Below, piece by piece: positions 8,694-22,364 of a stretch of DNA of 64,000 nt; positions within the stretch are counted from its first letter, which is position 1; every line of letters begins with the position of its first letter. The DNA lies in NCBI RefSeq assembly GCF_003337565.1, contig NZ_QPJL01000005.1, forward strand, positions 149,557 to 213,556, given 5' to 3'. Source of the DNA: Paracoccus lutimaris (GTDB lineage: Bacteria; Pseudomonadota; Alphaproteobacteria; Rhodobacterales; Rhodobacteraceae). The notes below the pieces were generated by a model. It saw nothing but the letters and a program-made list of their open reading frames with translations, was not told where the DNA came from and did not search any database. Made by a program: the position numbers and the translations under genes.

Positions 8694-9338
8694 TCAGAGC
8701 GCGCGGGCGAGTGTCACCAGATGCGCGCGGGGCAGGATCAGCAGCATCGGTCCCTCGGTCTGCAAAAGGACCGGGCCGGTCGCTGCGTTCGAGGTGCCGA
8801 TGCGGGCATCGGGTGCAAAATCGAGGCCGTCGATGGGCCATTTCAGGCCCTGCGCATAGCCGCTGGCCGGGCCCATCGGGAACAGCGAGAGCCTTGTGCC
8901 CGGGGGCAGGTCAAGGGCGATCTCGGGCGGGCAGAGGGTGATGATGTCCTCGGCCGCGATCAGGATGCAGGGCGGGCCGATCCGGCGCGACAGCGTTGAA
9001 AGCGCCGCCAGAAAATGGTCGTGGCGGGCGCCGGCAAAGCCCACGGCGATGACCAGGGGCGCGTCGATGCGCGACAGGCATTTCTCGAAATCGGTGCTGT
9101 CCTGTTCGGTGACGGGATGCAGGTTTCCGGGCGGGATTTCGGCGCGGGCACGGGCCGAGATGCTGTCGAAATCGCCCCAGACCGCCTGCGGCACCAGCCC
9201 GTTCGCCAAGGCCGTGTCGGCCCCGCCATCGGCGGCCGCGACGACCGGCGCCAAGCTCAGCGCCTGCGTCAGATCGTCAGGGTCGAGGGGGGCGCCGCCG
9301 ATCAGCGTCACCGGCTGGCGACTGGCCAGACGGGTCAT
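8694..9338 (-). CDS. Thiamine pyrophosphokinase
   Basis: A 214-residue cytoplasmic enzyme transferring pyrophosphate from ATP to thiamine. Family features: the glycine-rich start VTLIGGAPL, AAADGGADTAL near residue 45, GDFDSISARA (metal and substrate site), EQDSTDFEKCL and FAGARHDHFLAALSTL. The ATG at 9338 overlaps the stop of the DUF2842 gene (ATGA), which sets the start. The C-terminal half holds the all-beta domain with a weakly conserved SNAATGPVLL. It is the last gene of a three-gene coupled set. Confidence 0.87.
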   Translation of the reverse strand: MTRLASRQPVTLIGGAPLDPDDLTQALSLAPVVAAADGGADTALANGLVPQAVWGDFDSISARARAEIPPGNLHPVTEQDSTDFEKCLSRIDAPLVIAVGFAGARHDHFLAALSTLSRRIGPPCILIAAEDIITLCPPEIALDLPPGTRLSLFPMGPASGYAQGLKWPIDGLDFAPDARIGTSNAATGPVLLQTEGPMLLILPRAHLVTLARAL

Positions 9339-9553
9339 TCGGCCTTGCCGATGCCGGAGAATATCTTGCGGAAGGGCAGGATCCAGATGATCCCCAGCCC
9401 GACATAGATCACAAATTCCAGCAGTAGCGGCATCCGCCCCCAATGGTCATAGATCAGGCCGGTGATGAACCATGCTGCCGCCAGATACAGCGGCAGGCCC
9501 ACCAGAAGGATGACCAGCGACCAGCGTTTGCGGGATTTCACATCCATGCTCAT
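9335..9553 (-). CDS. DUF2842 small membrane protein
   Basis: A 72-residue protein of the alphaproteobacterial DUF2842 family. It has a basic N-terminus (KSRKRW) and two predicted membrane helices, about residues 12-33 and 43-62, separated by DHWGRMP. It ends FRKIFSGIGKAE. Function is unknown. It is joined by 4-base ATGA overlaps both to the upstream quinone reductase and to the downstream thiamine pyrophosphokinase, so it is almost certainly translated as part of that operon. Confidence 0.8.
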   Translation of the reverse strand: MSMDVKSRKRWSLVILLVGLPLYLAAAWFITGLIYDHWGRMPLLLEFVIYVGLGIIWILPFRKIFSGIGKAE

Positions 9554-10161
9554 CCGAGAATCCTTTTGCGGGGGCGGGTGGTTGTGGCGCGATCGGCCGC
9601 GCGGGTAATGCGGGCCTGCCATCCGGGCAGGCCGCGTTCCGCCCCGCCACGGCGGATGGGGCCGAAATAATGCAGCCGGATCGGCGAAAAGCCCACGAAG
9701 CCCAGCACCTGCCGGCGATAGCGCCAGCCCAGCGGGTCGAAATAGGCCAGCCGCAGATAGGCGGGCGGCGTGTCCATGCTCACCAGAAGATCCGCCGAGC
9801 GTCCCGCCAGCAGCCGGTCCCACCACGGGTCCCGGTCGTGATAGCGAAACGCGCGCCGGGGCAGCAAGGCCCGGTCCCAGAAGCCCTTGAGCCCCGCCGG
9901 CTCCGCCCCCCACCACAGCGGGAAGGCAAGAACCAGATGGTCGCATGCCTCGATCAGGTCCAGGGCCCGCGCCAGATCGGGTTCCAGCGGCGGAATATCG
10001 ACATAGCCGCGGGCAAGGTCCGGATCGAAATCCAGATCGCGGATGGCGATGCGGTCCAGCGTGGTGCCGACGGGCAGCGCTTGCTGATAGAGGTCCAGAA
10101 GATGCCCCGACAGCCTTTCGGCATCGGGATGGCCATCGATCAGCAGGAAACGCCGCCCCAT
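9550..10161 (-). CDS. Flavodoxin-fold NAD(P)H quinone oxidoreductase-like protein
   Basis: A 203-residue protein of the NQO1/KefF/YwrO-type flavodoxin-like family. It begins with the FMN-phosphate loop LLIDGHPDAERLSG. The signature HLVLAFPLWWGAEPAGLKGFWDRAL lies near residues 75-100. Known relatives are two-electron quinone or nitro reductases, some acting as potassium-efflux ancillary subunits, but no K+ channel gene is nearby. It overlaps the DUF2842 gene by four bases and lies just downstream of purA. Confidence 0.8.
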   Translation of the reverse strand: MGRRFLLIDGHPDAERLSGHLLDLYQQALPVGTTLDRIAIRDLDFDPDLARGYVDIPPLEPDLARALDLIEACDHLVLAFPLWWGAEPAGLKGFWDRALLPRRAFRYHDRDPWWDRLLAGRSADLLVSMDTPPAYLRLAYFDPLGWRYRRQVLGFVGFSPIRLHYFGPIRRGGAERGLPGWQARITRAADRATTTRPRKRILG

Positions 10162-10165
10162 CCCC

Positions 10166-11458
10166 CTAGTCCGCGAAGGGGTCGGTCACGAGGATGGTGT
10201 CGTCACGCTCGGGCGAGGTTGACAGCAGCGCGACCGGGCACTGGATCAGTTCCTCGATGCGGCGGACATATTTGATCGCCTCGGCAGGCAGGTCGGCCCA
10301 GCTGCGCGCGCCGGCGGTCGATTCCTGCCAGCCCGGCATTTCCTCATAGATCGGCTTGACCTTGGCTTGCAGCGCCGCCGCCGTGGGCAGGTGGTCGTAA
10401 AGCACGCCGTCGATTTCATAGCCGGTGCAGATTTTCAGCGTCTTGAAGCCGTCCAGCACGTCCAGCTTGGTCAGCGCAATGCCGTTCACGCCGGAAATCG
10501 CACAGGTCTGGCGCACCAGCACCGCATCGAACCAGCCGCAGCGGCGCTTGCGGCCGGTGACGGTGCCGAATTCATGGCCACGTTCGCCCAGACGCTGGCC
10601 GTCCTCGTCGAAGAGTTCGCTGGGGAAGGGGCCTTCGCCGACGCGGGTCGTATAGGCCTTGACGATGCCAAGGACGAAGCCGATGGCCGAGGGGCCCATG
10701 CCGGTGCCGGTCGCGGCCATCCCCGACATGGTGGTCGAGCTGGTGACATAGGGATAGGTGCCGAAGTCGATGTCCAGCAGGCTGCCCTGCGCGCCCTCGA
10801 ACAGGATGCGTTTGCCGGCCTTGCGGTAATCGTTCATCACCTTCCAGACGGGCTGGGCGTATTGCAGAAGCTTCGGCGCGATCTCCAGAAGCTTCGCGCG
10901 CAGCTCGGCCCGGTCGATGGGGGCGGCGCCAAGGCCCTGACGCAGCGCGTCGTGATGGGCCAGCAGGCGGTCAAGACGCGAATCCAGCGTCTCCTCGTCG
11001 CCCAGATCGGCGACGCGGATGGTGCGGCGGCCGACCTTGTCCTCATAGGCGGGGCCGATGCCGCGCCCGGTGGTGCCGATTTTCGAGGCACCCGCGGCCT
11101 CTTCGCGCAGCCGGTCCAGATCCTGATGCAGCGGCAGAATCAGCGGCGTGTTTTCCGCGATCATCAGGTTCTCGGGGCTGATTTCGACGCCCTGCCCGGC
11201 GAGCTTGTCGATTTCGGAAAACAGCGCCCAGGGGTCCAGCACGACGCCATTGCCGATGACCGCCATCTTGCCCTTGCGCACGATGCCCGAGGGCAGCAGC
11301 GACAGCTTGTAGACCTGATTGCCGATGACCAGCGTGTGGCCGGCGTTATGACCTCCCTGAAAGCGCGCGATCACATCGGCGCGCTCGCTGAGCCAGTCCA
11401 CGATCTTGCCCTTGCCTTCGTCGCCCCATTGCGCGCCGACGACCACCACATTGGCCAT
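10166..11458 (-). CDS. purA: Adenylosuccinate synthetase
   Basis: A 430-residue cytoplasmic enzyme: GTP-dependent conversion of IMP and aspartate to adenylosuccinate in AMP synthesis. Seen: [17 protein letters not shown] at the N-terminus (catalytic Asp and P-loop), [45 protein letters not shown] and [12 protein letters not shown]. The ATG at 11458 gives the standard [10 protein letters not shown] start. An in-frame extension of 17 codons upstream is not conserved. guaB, for the GMP branch, lies elsewhere in the window. Confidence 0.97.
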   Translation of the reverse strand: MANVVVVGAQWGDEGKGKIVDWLSERADVIARFQGGHNAGHTLVIGNQVYKLSLLPSGIVRKGKMAVIGNGVVLDPWALFSEIDKLAGQGVEISPENLMIAENTPLILPLHQDLDRLREEAAGASKIGTTGRGIGPAYEDKVGRRTIRVADLGDEETLDSRLDRLLAHHDALRQGLGAAPIDRAELRAKLLEIAPKLLQYAQPVWKVMNDYRKAGKRILFEGAQGSLLDIDFGTYPYVTSSTTMSGMAATGTGMGPSAIGFVLGIVKAYTTRVGEGPFPSELFDEDGQRLGERGHEFGTVTGRKRRCGWFDAVLVRQTCAISGVNGIALTKLDVLDGFKTLKICTGYEIDGVLYDHLPTAAALQAKVKPIYEEMPGWQESTAGARSWADLPAEAIKYVRRIEELIQCPVALLSTSPERDDTILVTDPFAD

Positions 11459-11657
11459 ATTGGTTCCCTTCCCGCGGTCATGAATGCCGCAAACGGTATA
11501 ATGGCCCAAGCCCTTGGGGGAAAGCGCATTCGGTCACGCCCGCGAAATGCGCAGGGCGCCCGGAATTTGGGCAGATGCGGGATGGCTGACGTTTTGGCGG
11601 GGCCATGGCTTGCGGGTGGCGCGGCGCTTTGCCGATGCTGCCGGTAAAGAGGACCCT

Positions 11658-12467
11658 ATGCTGCACCAGACCATTCCCGCCGAACTGCCCCGCGCCCAAG
11701 GCCGCATCCGCGCCGATTTCGGGCTGGCGGGAGGCGTCACGCGGCGGCTGCGGCTGTTCCAGTCCGGCAGCGCCAAGGCGATGCTGCCCCCCGCCCCGGG
11801 CTGCGAGATGGTGCTTTTGAACACCTCGGGCGGGCTGACCGGCGGCGACCGGATGAAGATCACGGTCACGCAAGACCCCGGAACGGCGCTGGTGGTGACG
11901 ACCCAGACCGCCGAGCGCGCCTATCGCTCGACCAGCGGGCGGGCGCGGGTCTCGGCGCGGTTTCAGGTCGGCGCGGGCGGGCATCTGGACCTGCTGCCGC
12001 AGGAAACCATCCTGTTTGACCGCGCCGCACTACATCGCGAACAGGACATCGCGCTGGAGGGCGACGCCACCTGCCTGTGGGTCGAGACGCTGATCCTGGG
12101 CCGCGCCGCCATGGGCGAGGTCGTCCGGCACCTGGACCTGAGCGAGCGCCGCCGCATCACCCGCGACGGGCGGCCCATATTCGTCGAGAACCTGAGGCTG
12201 GACGATGCCGCGTTGAACGGGCGCGACCGTCCCGCGACACTTGCGGGGGCGCGCGCCCTTGCCACGCTGGTGCTGGTGGCGCCGGACGCCGCCGACCGGC
12301 TGGCGCCCGCCCGTGCGGCGCTGGGAAATCTGGGCGCGGCCAGCGCCTTTGACGGCAAGCTGGTGGCGCGGCTGATGGCGGATGACGGCTGGCCCTTGCG
12401 GCAGGCGCTGATGCGGCTGATCCGGGCCATCCGCCCCGGCCCCCTGCCCCGCGTCTGGCAGATCTGA
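11658..12467 (+). CDS. ureD: Urease accessory protein UreD
   Basis: A 269-residue chaperone that binds apo-urease and, with UreF and UreG, inserts nickel and CO2. Family marks: LFQSGSAKAMLPP near residue 35, LLNTSGGLTGGDR near 55-67, TTQTAERAYRS near 85 and LPQETILFDRA near 120. The ATG at 11658 is preceded by AAAGAGGA. A longer open frame back to 11514 lacks similarity. It is the first gene of the urease operon, 15 bp before ureA. Confidence 0.95.
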   Translation: MLHQTIPAELPRAQGRIRADFGLAGGVTRRLRLFQSGSAKAMLPPAPGCEMVLLNTSGGLTGGDRMKITVTQDPGTALVVTTQTAERAYRSTSGRARVSARFQVGAGGHLDLLPQETILFDRAALHREQDIALEGDATCLWVETLILGRAAMGEVVRHLDLSERRRITRDGRPIFVENLRLDDAALNGRDRPATLAGARALATLVLVAPDAADRLAPARAALGNLGAASAFDGKLVARLMADDGWPLRQALMRLIRAIRPGPLPRVWQI

Positions 12468-12482
12468 ACGAATGAGGATGCA

Positions 12483-12785
12483 ATGAACCTGAGCCCGCGT
12501 GAAAAGGACAAGCTGCTGATCTCGGTCGCGGCCATGGTGGCCCGCGCCCGGCTGGCGCGCGGCGTCAGGCTGAACCACCCCGAGGCCATCGCGCTGATTT
12601 CCGATTTCGTGGTCGAGGGCGCCCGCGACGGCCGCAGCGTCGCCGATCTGATGGAGGCCGGCGCCCATGTCATCACCCGCGACCAATGCATGTCCGGCAT
12701 CCCCGAGATGATCCATGCCGTGCAGGTCGAGGCCACCTTCCCGGACGGCACCAAGCTGGTCACCGTCCATGATCCCATCCGCTGA
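12483..12785 (+). CDS. ureA: Urease gamma subunit
   Basis: A 100-residue structural subunit of urease with the full-length family sequence [27 protein letters not shown] at the start and [27 protein letters not shown] ending. It forms the core with UreB and UreC. GAGG precedes the ATG. ureB does not follow directly. A small membrane protein gene lies between, starting 9 bp downstream. Confidence 0.96.
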   Translation: MNLSPREKDKLLISVAAMVARARLARGVRLNHPEAIALISDFVVEGARDGRSVADLMEAGAHVITRDQCMSGIPEMIHAVQVEATFPDGTKLVTVHDPIR

Positions 12786-12794
12786 AAGGTCCCC

Positions 12795-13010
12795 ATGAAA
12801 CGCCAGATGACACGCCTGATCCCGCTTGTGCTGCTGCCCGGCGCGGTCCTTGCCCATCCCGGCCATGACATTGCCCCCACGCCCGAGGGGCTGCATCACG
12901 CCGCAAGTCACGCCGATCATCTGGGCATCATTCTGGGGGCCGCCGCCGGGGCGCTGGTCCTGCTGACGCTGACCATCGTCCTGCGCCATCGCCGCCGGGC
13001 GCGGCCATGA
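12795..13010 (+). CDS. Small membrane protein within the urease operon
   Basis: A 71-residue protein with a cleavable signal peptide ending VLAHPGHD, a His-rich segment ([16 protein letters not shown]) and one membrane helix at about residues 45-63, followed by a basic RHRRRARP tail. The His-rich periplasmic start resembles that of nickel/cobalt permeases of the HupE/UreJ group, but it is far too short to be one. A nickel-related role is only inference from this and from its position between ureA and ureB. Its stop overlaps the ureB start by 4 bases. Confidence 0.7.
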   Translation: MKRQMTRLIPLVLLPGAVLAHPGHDIAPTPEGLHHAASHADHLGIILGAAAGALVLLTLTIVLRHRRRARP

Positions 13011-13366
13011 TCCCCGGCGAAATCTTTCCGGCGGATGGGGACATCACCCTGAACGCGGAGCGCGCGGCGATCACGCTGATGGTCGCCAATACCGGCGACC
13101 GCCCGGTTCAGGTCGGCAGCCATTACCACTTCGCCGAGACCAATCCGGGGCTGGATTTCGACCGCGCTGCGGCACGGGGCATGCGTCTGGATATCGCCTC
13201 GGGCACCGCCATGCGGTTCGAGCCGGGCCAGCGGCGCGAGGTGCGGCTGATCCCCTATCAGGGGGCACGAAAAGTCTTTGGCTTCAACGGCAAGGTCATG
13301 GGAGCATTGGACCGGCCGGACCCCTCCGGCGCAACAGGAGATCAACCATGTGCAATGCCTGCCTGA
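13007..13366 (+). CDS. ureB: Urease beta subunit
   Basis: A 119-residue structural subunit. It has the canonical [15 protein letters not shown] start, [13 protein letters not shown] and [16 protein letters not shown] near residues 68-85, and [11 protein letters not shown]. The tail after residue 102 ([18 protein letters not shown]) is longer than in most UreB proteins and reads through the ribosome binding site of the following gene, with a 19-base overlap. Confidence 0.95.
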   Translation: MIPGEIFPADGDITLNAERAAITLMVANTGDRPVQVGSHYHFAETNPGLDFDRAAARGMRLDIASGTAMRFEPGQRREVRLIPYQGARKVFGFNGKVMGALDRPDPSGATGDQPCAMPA

Positions 13367-14163
13367 TCGAAAGCGTCAAACACTCCATGCTGAGCCGCCG
13401 CCAGCTTTTCGCGGGGGCCGCCGCGACCGGCGCCGCCGCCGTCGCCATGGGTGCGCTGAGCGCGCGGCCGGCGCTTGCGCAGGCACAGGGCAAGGTCCTC
13501 GACCTGACCCATGTGCTGGACGAGAAATTCCCGACCTTCGACGGCGCGCCCGGCATCGCCTATGAAGAGGCGGTGAATTTCGACACTTCCGGCTATCAGC
13601 TGTGGAAGCTGACCATATTCGAACATTCCGGCACCCATATCGACGCGCCGCTGCATTTTTCCAAGGATGGCGCCTCGGTCGCGGAACTGGCGCCGGAATC
13701 GCTGATCTGTCCGCTTTGCGTCATCGACATCAGCGCCAAGGCCAAAGACGATGCCAATGCCATGCTGGAGGCCAGCGACGTCGAGGCCTGGATCAGCGCC
13801 CATGGCGAGATCCCGGCAGGCGCTTGCGTCGCGATGAATTCGGGCTGGGGCGCCAAGGTTGGAACCCCCGAATTCCGCAATACGCCGGATGGCAAGTTCG
13901 CCTTTCCGGGCTTCGCGAAATCCGCGACCGACCTTTTGGCGGGGATGAATGTCGCGGCCATCGCCAGCGACACGCTGTCCTTGGACCCCGGCAACTCGGC
14001 CGATTTCGCCGTGCATTATTCCTGGTTGCCCGGCGGGCGCTATGGCATCGAGAATCTGGCCAATGTGGGTCAACTGCCCGCCACCGGCGCCACGATCTTT
14101 GTCGGCGCGCCCAAGCATGCGCGCGGCACCGGCGGCCCGGCCCGCGTCATGGCGGTGATCTGA
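13348..14163 (+). CDS. Tat-exported cyclase-family (kynurenine formamidase-like) hydrolase
   Basis: A 271-residue member of the metal-dependent cyclase family (PF04199). An N-terminal twin-arginine signal reads [16 protein letters not shown], ending ALAQAQG, so it should be periplasmic. The family metal motif [12 protein letters not shown] lies near residues 92-103, and a second conserved His is in [18 protein letters not shown] at 13337 supports the start. It lies inside the urease operon between ureB and ureC, and its TGA overlaps the ATG of the next gene. The substrate is unknown. Nothing known links it to urease. Confidence 0.85.
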   Translation: MCNACLIESVKHSMLSRRQLFAGAAATGAAAVAMGALSARPALAQAQGKVLDLTHVLDEKFPTFDGAPGIAYEEAVNFDTSGYQLWKLTIFEHSGTHIDAPLHFSKDGASVAELAPESLICPLCVIDISAKAKDDANAMLEASDVEAWISAHGEIPAGACVAMNSGWGAKVGTPEFRNTPDGKFAFPGFAKSATDLLAGMNVAAIASDTLSLDPGNSADFAVHYSWLPGGRYGIENLANVGQLPATGATIFVGAPKHARGTGGPARVMAVI

Positions 14164-14561
14164 TGGCGACGGTTCCCTTGCTGTCAGACGAGGACGCGGC
14201 CCCCGAAAGCCGGGCCGTCTTTGACCGCATCCGCGCCGCCCGCGACACGGATTACGTCAACAATTTCTGGCGCGCGCTGGCCCATGACCCGGCGCTTTTG
14301 ACGGCGACATGGGACCGGCTGTCGACGGTCATGGCACCCGGCGCGCTGGATCCTCTGGTCAAAGAGCTGGTCTATCTGGCCGTCTCGACCGCGAATGGCT
14401 GCGCCTATTGCATCCATTCCCACACGGCAGCCGCGCGCGCCAAGGGCATGACGCCCGCCCAGCATGCCGAATTGCTGGCCGTGATCGCCATGGCCAGCCA
14501 GACCAACGCGCTGGCCACCGCCTTGCAAGTGCCCACCGACGACCGCTTTCAGGAGAGTTGA
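14163..14561 (+). CDS. Carboxymuconolactone decarboxylase/AhpD-like protein
   Basis: A 132-residue protein of the CMD/AhpD family. The redox motif CAYCIHSH (CxxC-xxH) lies near residue 80 within VSTANGCAYCIHSHTAAARAKG, the arrangement seen in peroxidase-like members. The start ATG overlaps the cyclase stop (TGATG), and ureC begins at the base after its own stop. Cyclase and CMD genes thus form a two-gene cassette inside the urease operon. Function is unknown. A joint catabolic step is possible. Confidence 0.82.
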   Translation: MATVPLLSDEDAAPESRAVFDRIRAARDTDYVNNFWRALAHDPALLTATWDRLSTVMAPGALDPLVKELVYLAVSTANGCAYCIHSHTAAARAKGMTPAQHAELLAVIAMASQTNALATALQVPTDDRFQES

Positions 14562-16262
<1,701 letters not shown>

Positions 16263-16271
16263 CCCCTCACC

Positions 16272-16319
16272 GCAATGCTGCATTGCAGAAATTGGCATGG
16301 AAATGACAGCAGATATGAC
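16272..16319 (+). promoter_or_regulatory. Possible promoter and palindrome before the DUF1127 gene
   Basis: GCAATG-CTG-CATTGC (16272-16286) is a 15-base inverted repeat just after ureC. TTGGCA (16292-16297) and TATGAC (16314-16319), 16 bp apart, resemble a sigma-70 type promoter about 53 bp before the DUF1127 start. This would give the second half of the urease operon its own transcription. Assigned by eye. Confidence 0.35.
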
Positions 16320-16372
16320 CCATACTGACCGGCAAGGGAGGAAACCGTTCGCCAATACCGAAAGGGTTTCCA

Positions 16373-16591
16373 ATGGCTATCCAATCCACCAACCTCTCGA
16401 TCTCGTTGCGCGACCGCATGGACGCGTTTTTCGCCCGGCTGGGCCAGGGACTGAACGCCTATATCGAGACCAGCTCGCGTCAGGCCGAAATCGCGGCCAT
16501 GGACGCGAAATCGGACGAAGAGCTGGCAAAGCTGGGCATCACCCGCGACCGCATCGTGCATTACGTCTTTCGCGACCTGCTCTGGGTCTGA
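16373..16591 (+). CDS. DUF1127 small protein inside the urease operon
   Basis: A 72-residue basic small protein ending in the DUF1127 core DEELAKLGITRDRIVHYVFRDLLW (residues about 48-71). The best-studied homologue, CcaF1 of R. sphaeroides, binds RNA and affects sRNA maturation. A 110-bp gap with a promoter-like sequence separates it from ureC, and ureE starts 25 bp after it. It resembles the second DUF1127 gene of the window (43800) only in the C-terminal core. Its role here is unknown. Confidence 0.8.
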   Translation: MAIQSTNLSISLRDRMDAFFARLGQGLNAYIETSSRQAEIAAMDAKSDEELAKLGITRDRIVHYVFRDLLWV

Positions 16592-16616
16592 CGGGCGTCC
16601 GGGCGGGGGCGCGGCC

Positions 16617-17093
16617 ATGAACGCGTCCCCGACATTGACCCTGACCCTGCCGCGCGCCACCACTGTCCTGCACGCGACCCCGGCCACGGATTGGGTGGTG
16701 CTGGACTATGAAGGGCGGTTCCTGCGCCGCAAGCGCCTGACCTCGGGCGCGGGCCTGTCCTTTCTGGTCGATCTGGCGGAAACCGTCAGCCTTGATCCCG
16801 GCGATGCCCTGCGGCTTGAGGACGGGCGCCTGATCGGCGTCAAGGCGGCGCTGGAGCCCTGCCTGCGCGTCACCGGCCCGCTGCCGCGTCTGGCCTGGCA
16901 TATCGGGAACCGCCACACCCCCTGCCAGATCGCGGCGGATCACCTGCTGATCCGCGCCGATCATGTGCTGGAGGGGATGCTGCGCGGCCTTGGCGCGACC
17001 GTCACCCCGACCATGGCCGCCTTTGCCCCCGAGGGCGGCGCATACGGTCATGGCCGCACCATGGGCCATGACCACGGATTTCACCCGCATTGA
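16617..17093 (+). CDS. ureE: Urease accessory protein UreE (nickel carrier)
   Basis: A 158-residue nickel-binding metallochaperone. Seen: the N-terminal UreE domain ([11 protein letters not shown]), the C-terminal ferredoxin-like domain with [12 protein letters not shown] (the conserved nickel His) and [13 protein letters not shown]. The tail is His-containing but short ([16 protein letters not shown]), giving a modest His-rich end. The stop overlaps the ureF start by one base. Confidence 0.93.
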   Translation: MNASPTLTLTLPRATTVLHATPATDWVVLDYEGRFLRRKRLTSGAGLSFLVDLAETVSLDPGDALRLEDGRLIGVKAALEPCLRVTGPLPRLAWHIGNRHTPCQIAADHLLIRADHVLEGMLRGLGATVTPTMAAFAPEGGAYGHGRTMGHDHGFHPH

Positions 17094-17725
17094 TGGCGGC
17101 GCTGGACCGCCTTTCCCTGATCCAATGGCTGTCCCCGGCCTTTCCGACCGGGGGCTTTGCCTATTCGCACGGGCTGGAGCAGGCCATGTCCGAGGGGCTG
17201 CGGGATGCCGACGCCGTCGCCGGCTGGGTCGCCGACGTGCTGGATCGCGGCGGCGGCTGGACCGATGCGGTGATCCTGTCCCTGACCCTGCGCGGCAGAG
17301 AGGCGTCCGATCTGGCGGATCTTGCCCGCGCCATGGCCGGTTCCGCCGAGCGGCTGGCCGAGACCATGGATCAGGGCCGTGCCTTTGCCGCCACCGTCTC
17401 GGCGCTGGAGGGGACCCGGGTCGCCGCCCATCCCCTGCCCGTCGCCGTCGGGCTGGCGGCCCGCCGGCTGGACCTGCCCGCCCCCGAAATCATCGGCCAT
17501 TATCTGCATGGCTTTGCTGGCAATCTGATCTCTGCCGCGACGCGTTTTCTGCCTTTGGGTCAGGCGCAAGCGCAGCGGGCGCTGGCCGGGCTGCATCCGC
17601 TGATCGCGAGAACCGCGGCCCGCGCAGCCATGGCCGGTCCCGAGGCGCTGGAAACCGGCTGCTTCGGCGCCGATCTGGCCGCCATGCGTCACGAAACCCT
17701 GGATGTGAGGATATTTCGCACATGA
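17093..17725 (+). CDS. ureF: Urease accessory protein UreF
   Basis: A 210-residue helical protein that forms the UreD-UreF-UreG activation complex. Seen: [21 protein letters not shown] near the N-terminus, the UreF hallmark, and the [20 protein letters not shown] segment. The ATG at 17093 shares its A with the ureE TGA. A TTG one codon earlier is also in frame. Its stop overlaps the ureG start (ATGA). Confidence 0.93.
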   Translation: MAALDRLSLIQWLSPAFPTGGFAYSHGLEQAMSEGLRDADAVAGWVADVLDRGGGWTDAVILSLTLRGREASDLADLARAMAGSAERLAETMDQGRAFAATVSALEGTRVAAHPLPVAVGLAARRLDLPAPEIIGHYLHGFAGNLISAATRFLPLGQAQAQRALAGLHPLIARTAARAAMAGPEALETGCFGADLAAMRHETLDVRIFRT

Positions 17726-18348
17726 GCCAGAATGGCCCCCTTCGCGTCGGTATCGGCGGCCCCGTCGGCGCCGGCAAGACCACCCTGACCGAGCAACTGG
17801 CCCGCGCGCTGGCACCGCGCCTGTCGATGGCGGTCATCACCAATGACATCTATACCCGCGAGGATGCCGAGGCCCTGATGCGTGCGCAGGTCCTGCCCAT
17901 GGACCGTATCCGCGGCGTCGAGACGGGCGGCTGCCCGCATACCGCCATCCGCGAGGATGCGAGCATCAACCTGGCCGCCGTAGCCGATCTGCGCGCTGCC
18001 CATCCGGATCTGGAACTGATCCTGATCGAATCCGGCGGCGACAATCTGGCCGCGACCTTCAGCCCGGAACTGGCGGATCTGAGCATCTATGTGATCGACA
18101 CCGCCGCCGGGCAGGATATTCCGCGCAAGCGCGGGCCGGGGCTGGCAAGATCCGATCTGCTGGTCGTGAACAAGACCGATCTGGCGCCCCATGTCGGGGT
18201 CGATCCAGTGCTGCTGGAACAGGATGCCCGCGCGGCGCGGGGGGTGCGACCGCTGGTCATGGCGCAATTGCGCCATGGGAAGGGTATCGACCAGATCGTC
18301 GATTTCCTGATCCGCGAGGGCGGGCTGGTTCCGCGCGATCCCGGCTGA
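17722..18348 (+). CDS. ureG: Urease accessory GTPase UreG
   Basis: A 208-residue SIMIBI-class GTPase that drives nickel insertion. Seen: P-loop [11 protein letters not shown] near residue 13, the [11 protein letters not shown] and [17 protein letters not shown] segments (the CPH nickel site), [17 protein letters not shown] and the guanine motif [16 protein letters not shown] overlap with ureF. Last gene of the urease operon. A repeat copy lies 50 bp downstream. Confidence 0.96.
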   Translation: MSQNGPLRVGIGGPVGAGKTTLTEQLARALAPRLSMAVITNDIYTREDAEALMRAQVLPMDRIRGVETGGCPHTAIREDASINLAAVADLRAAHPDLELILIESGGDNLAATFSPELADLSIYVIDTAAGQDIPRKRGPGLARSDLLVVNKTDLAPHVGVDPVLLEQDARAARGVRPLVMAQLRHGKGIDQIVDFLIREGGLVPRDPG

Positions 18349-18397
18349 GCTGTCCGTCCTGAACCGGGAGCGTTTCGCCGGTTGCGGCGTTGCGTTT

Positions 18398-18420
18398 TGG
18401 ATATTTGAGTGAAGAAGAAA
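18398..18420 (+). repeat. Dispersed intergenic repeat, copy 2
   Basis: Identical over 23 bases to the copy at 8666 (core GGATATTTGAGTGAAGAA). It lies between the convergent stops of ureG and the class II amidotransferase, in the sense orientation of ureG. A weak hairpin (AACCGG 18362-18367 with CCGGTT 18378-18383) precedes it. Confidence 0.85.
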
Positions 18421-18454
18421 GCCACAGGGGCGCGCGTGGGGGACGTGCGCCCGG

Positions 18455-19249
18455 TCAGGCGGCGGCGCGGGCGGCGTCGGGCAGGAAGGGCTGGATGGTC
18501 ACGTCGCGGCCCTGAAAGATGCAGAAGCTTTGTGCCGGCACCTCGAGCCAGTCGACCTCGTCCTGTTCCAGCGGCTCCGAGACCACGGCGCGGCCACCGC
18601 GTGCCTCGGACCAGCGGTGATAGAGCGTCGGCGCGAATTCGTCGCTGGCATAGCGCAGCGCATAAAGGCGTTCGCCATCGGAAAAGGCCGCCGTCAGCCG
18701 CACATAGGGCGCGGTGCCGCGCTGGCGGGCAAGTGCCTCGAATTGCGCGGTGGCGCGGGCCATGGCGCCTGCGGGATCGTGATCCAGCCCCTCGGCCAGC
18801 GCCATCAGGAACAGCGCTTCGCTGTCGGTGGCGCCCTTGCGATACGGGTAATAGTCGTCCGGAATCAGTGCATCGGCATGGCGTCGATACTGGTCATAGC
18901 CGCCAAACTGGCCGTTATGCATGAAGCTCCAGCGGCCGACCGCGAAGGGGTGGCAATTGTTGCGGCTGGTCGCGGTCCCGGTCGAGGCCCGCACATGCGC
19001 CAGAAACAGATGCGATTTCAGCGTGGCGGTCAGACTTTTCAGGTTGCTGTCGGACCAGGCCGGCATGATGTCGCGGTAAAGCCCCGGATCGGAGCGTTCG
19101 CCATACCAGGCCATGCCGAAACCGTCGGCATTGATCGGCGTGTGGCAGCGCGTCGCGCCATGGCTTTGCCGCACCAGTGAATGCCCGGGCAGGCAGATCA
19201 CATCCTCAAGAAAAATAGGACTGCCGATATAGGCTGCCCAGCGACACAT
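18455..19249 (-). CDS. Class II glutamine amidotransferase domain protein
   Basis: A 264-residue stand-alone Ntn-type glutamine amidotransferase (YafJ/EgtC-like, GATase_4). The nucleophile is Cys2 (MCRWAAYIG) once Met1 is removed. Other marks are INADGFGMAWYG near residue 40, LAHVRASTGTATSRNNCHPF near 85-105 and the MHNGQFGGYDQYR oxyanion loop. No synthase domain is fused, and no ergothioneine genes are nearby. Substrate unknown. It converges on the urease operon. Confidence 0.82.
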   Translation of the reverse strand: MCRWAAYIGSPIFLEDVICLPGHSLVRQSHGATRCHTPINADGFGMAWYGERSDPGLYRDIMPAWSDSNLKSLTATLKSHLFLAHVRASTGTATSRNNCHPFAVGRWSFMHNGQFGGYDQYRRHADALIPDDYYPYRKGATDSEALFLMALAEGLDHDPAGAMARATAQFEALARQRGTAPYVRLTAAFSDGERLYALRYASDEFAPTLYHRWSEARGGRAVVSEPLEQDEVDWLEVPAQSFCIFQGRDVTIQPFLPDAARAAA

Positions 19250-19315
19250 AACCTACCCCCGTTCGTGCGTTTTCCTTGGCTTAGCACGAAAAGCTTAACA
19301 AATCATCCCCTGCTT

Positions 19316-19602
19316 TCAGGCAGGATTTTCCTCGACCACGACCAGATCGCGCTCGGCCGCGTCGCGGGCATGGTCCAGCGCCGCCTGATATTCGGGCGAG
19401 TTGTAGCAGGCCACCGCATGTTCGACGCTGGGAAAGCGCGCCACGACATTGCGGGCGCGGTCATTGCCTTCCAGCTGCACATAGCGCGAGGCGCGGGCCA
19501 GAAACACCCCGCCATGCGCCGCGATCACCGGGCCGGCCGCCTGCGCATAGCGGCCATAAGCCTCGGGGTCGGTGACATTCACATGCGCGATCCAAAGCGC
19601 AC

Positions 19603-19606
<4 letters not shown>
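19316..19606 (-). CDS. DUF1330 protein
   Basis: A 96-residue dimeric alpha-beta barrel-like protein of the DUF1330 family: [28 protein letters not shown] at the N-terminus, and [39 protein letters not shown], where the family's conserved SPEY motif occurs. Function unknown. Its start overlaps the alaS stop (ATGA), so it is translationally coupled to alaS. Confidence 0.85.
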
Positions 19607-22263
<2,657 letters not shown>

Positions 22264-22364
22264 GATCGGGCCTCGGCTGGGCATGGGGGCGGGCGAGATC
22301 GGGGAATATCAGCGCCGGGCGGCGCCGACAAGCACAAGCGTCGGACGCGGCGCGCGGTTGGGGC

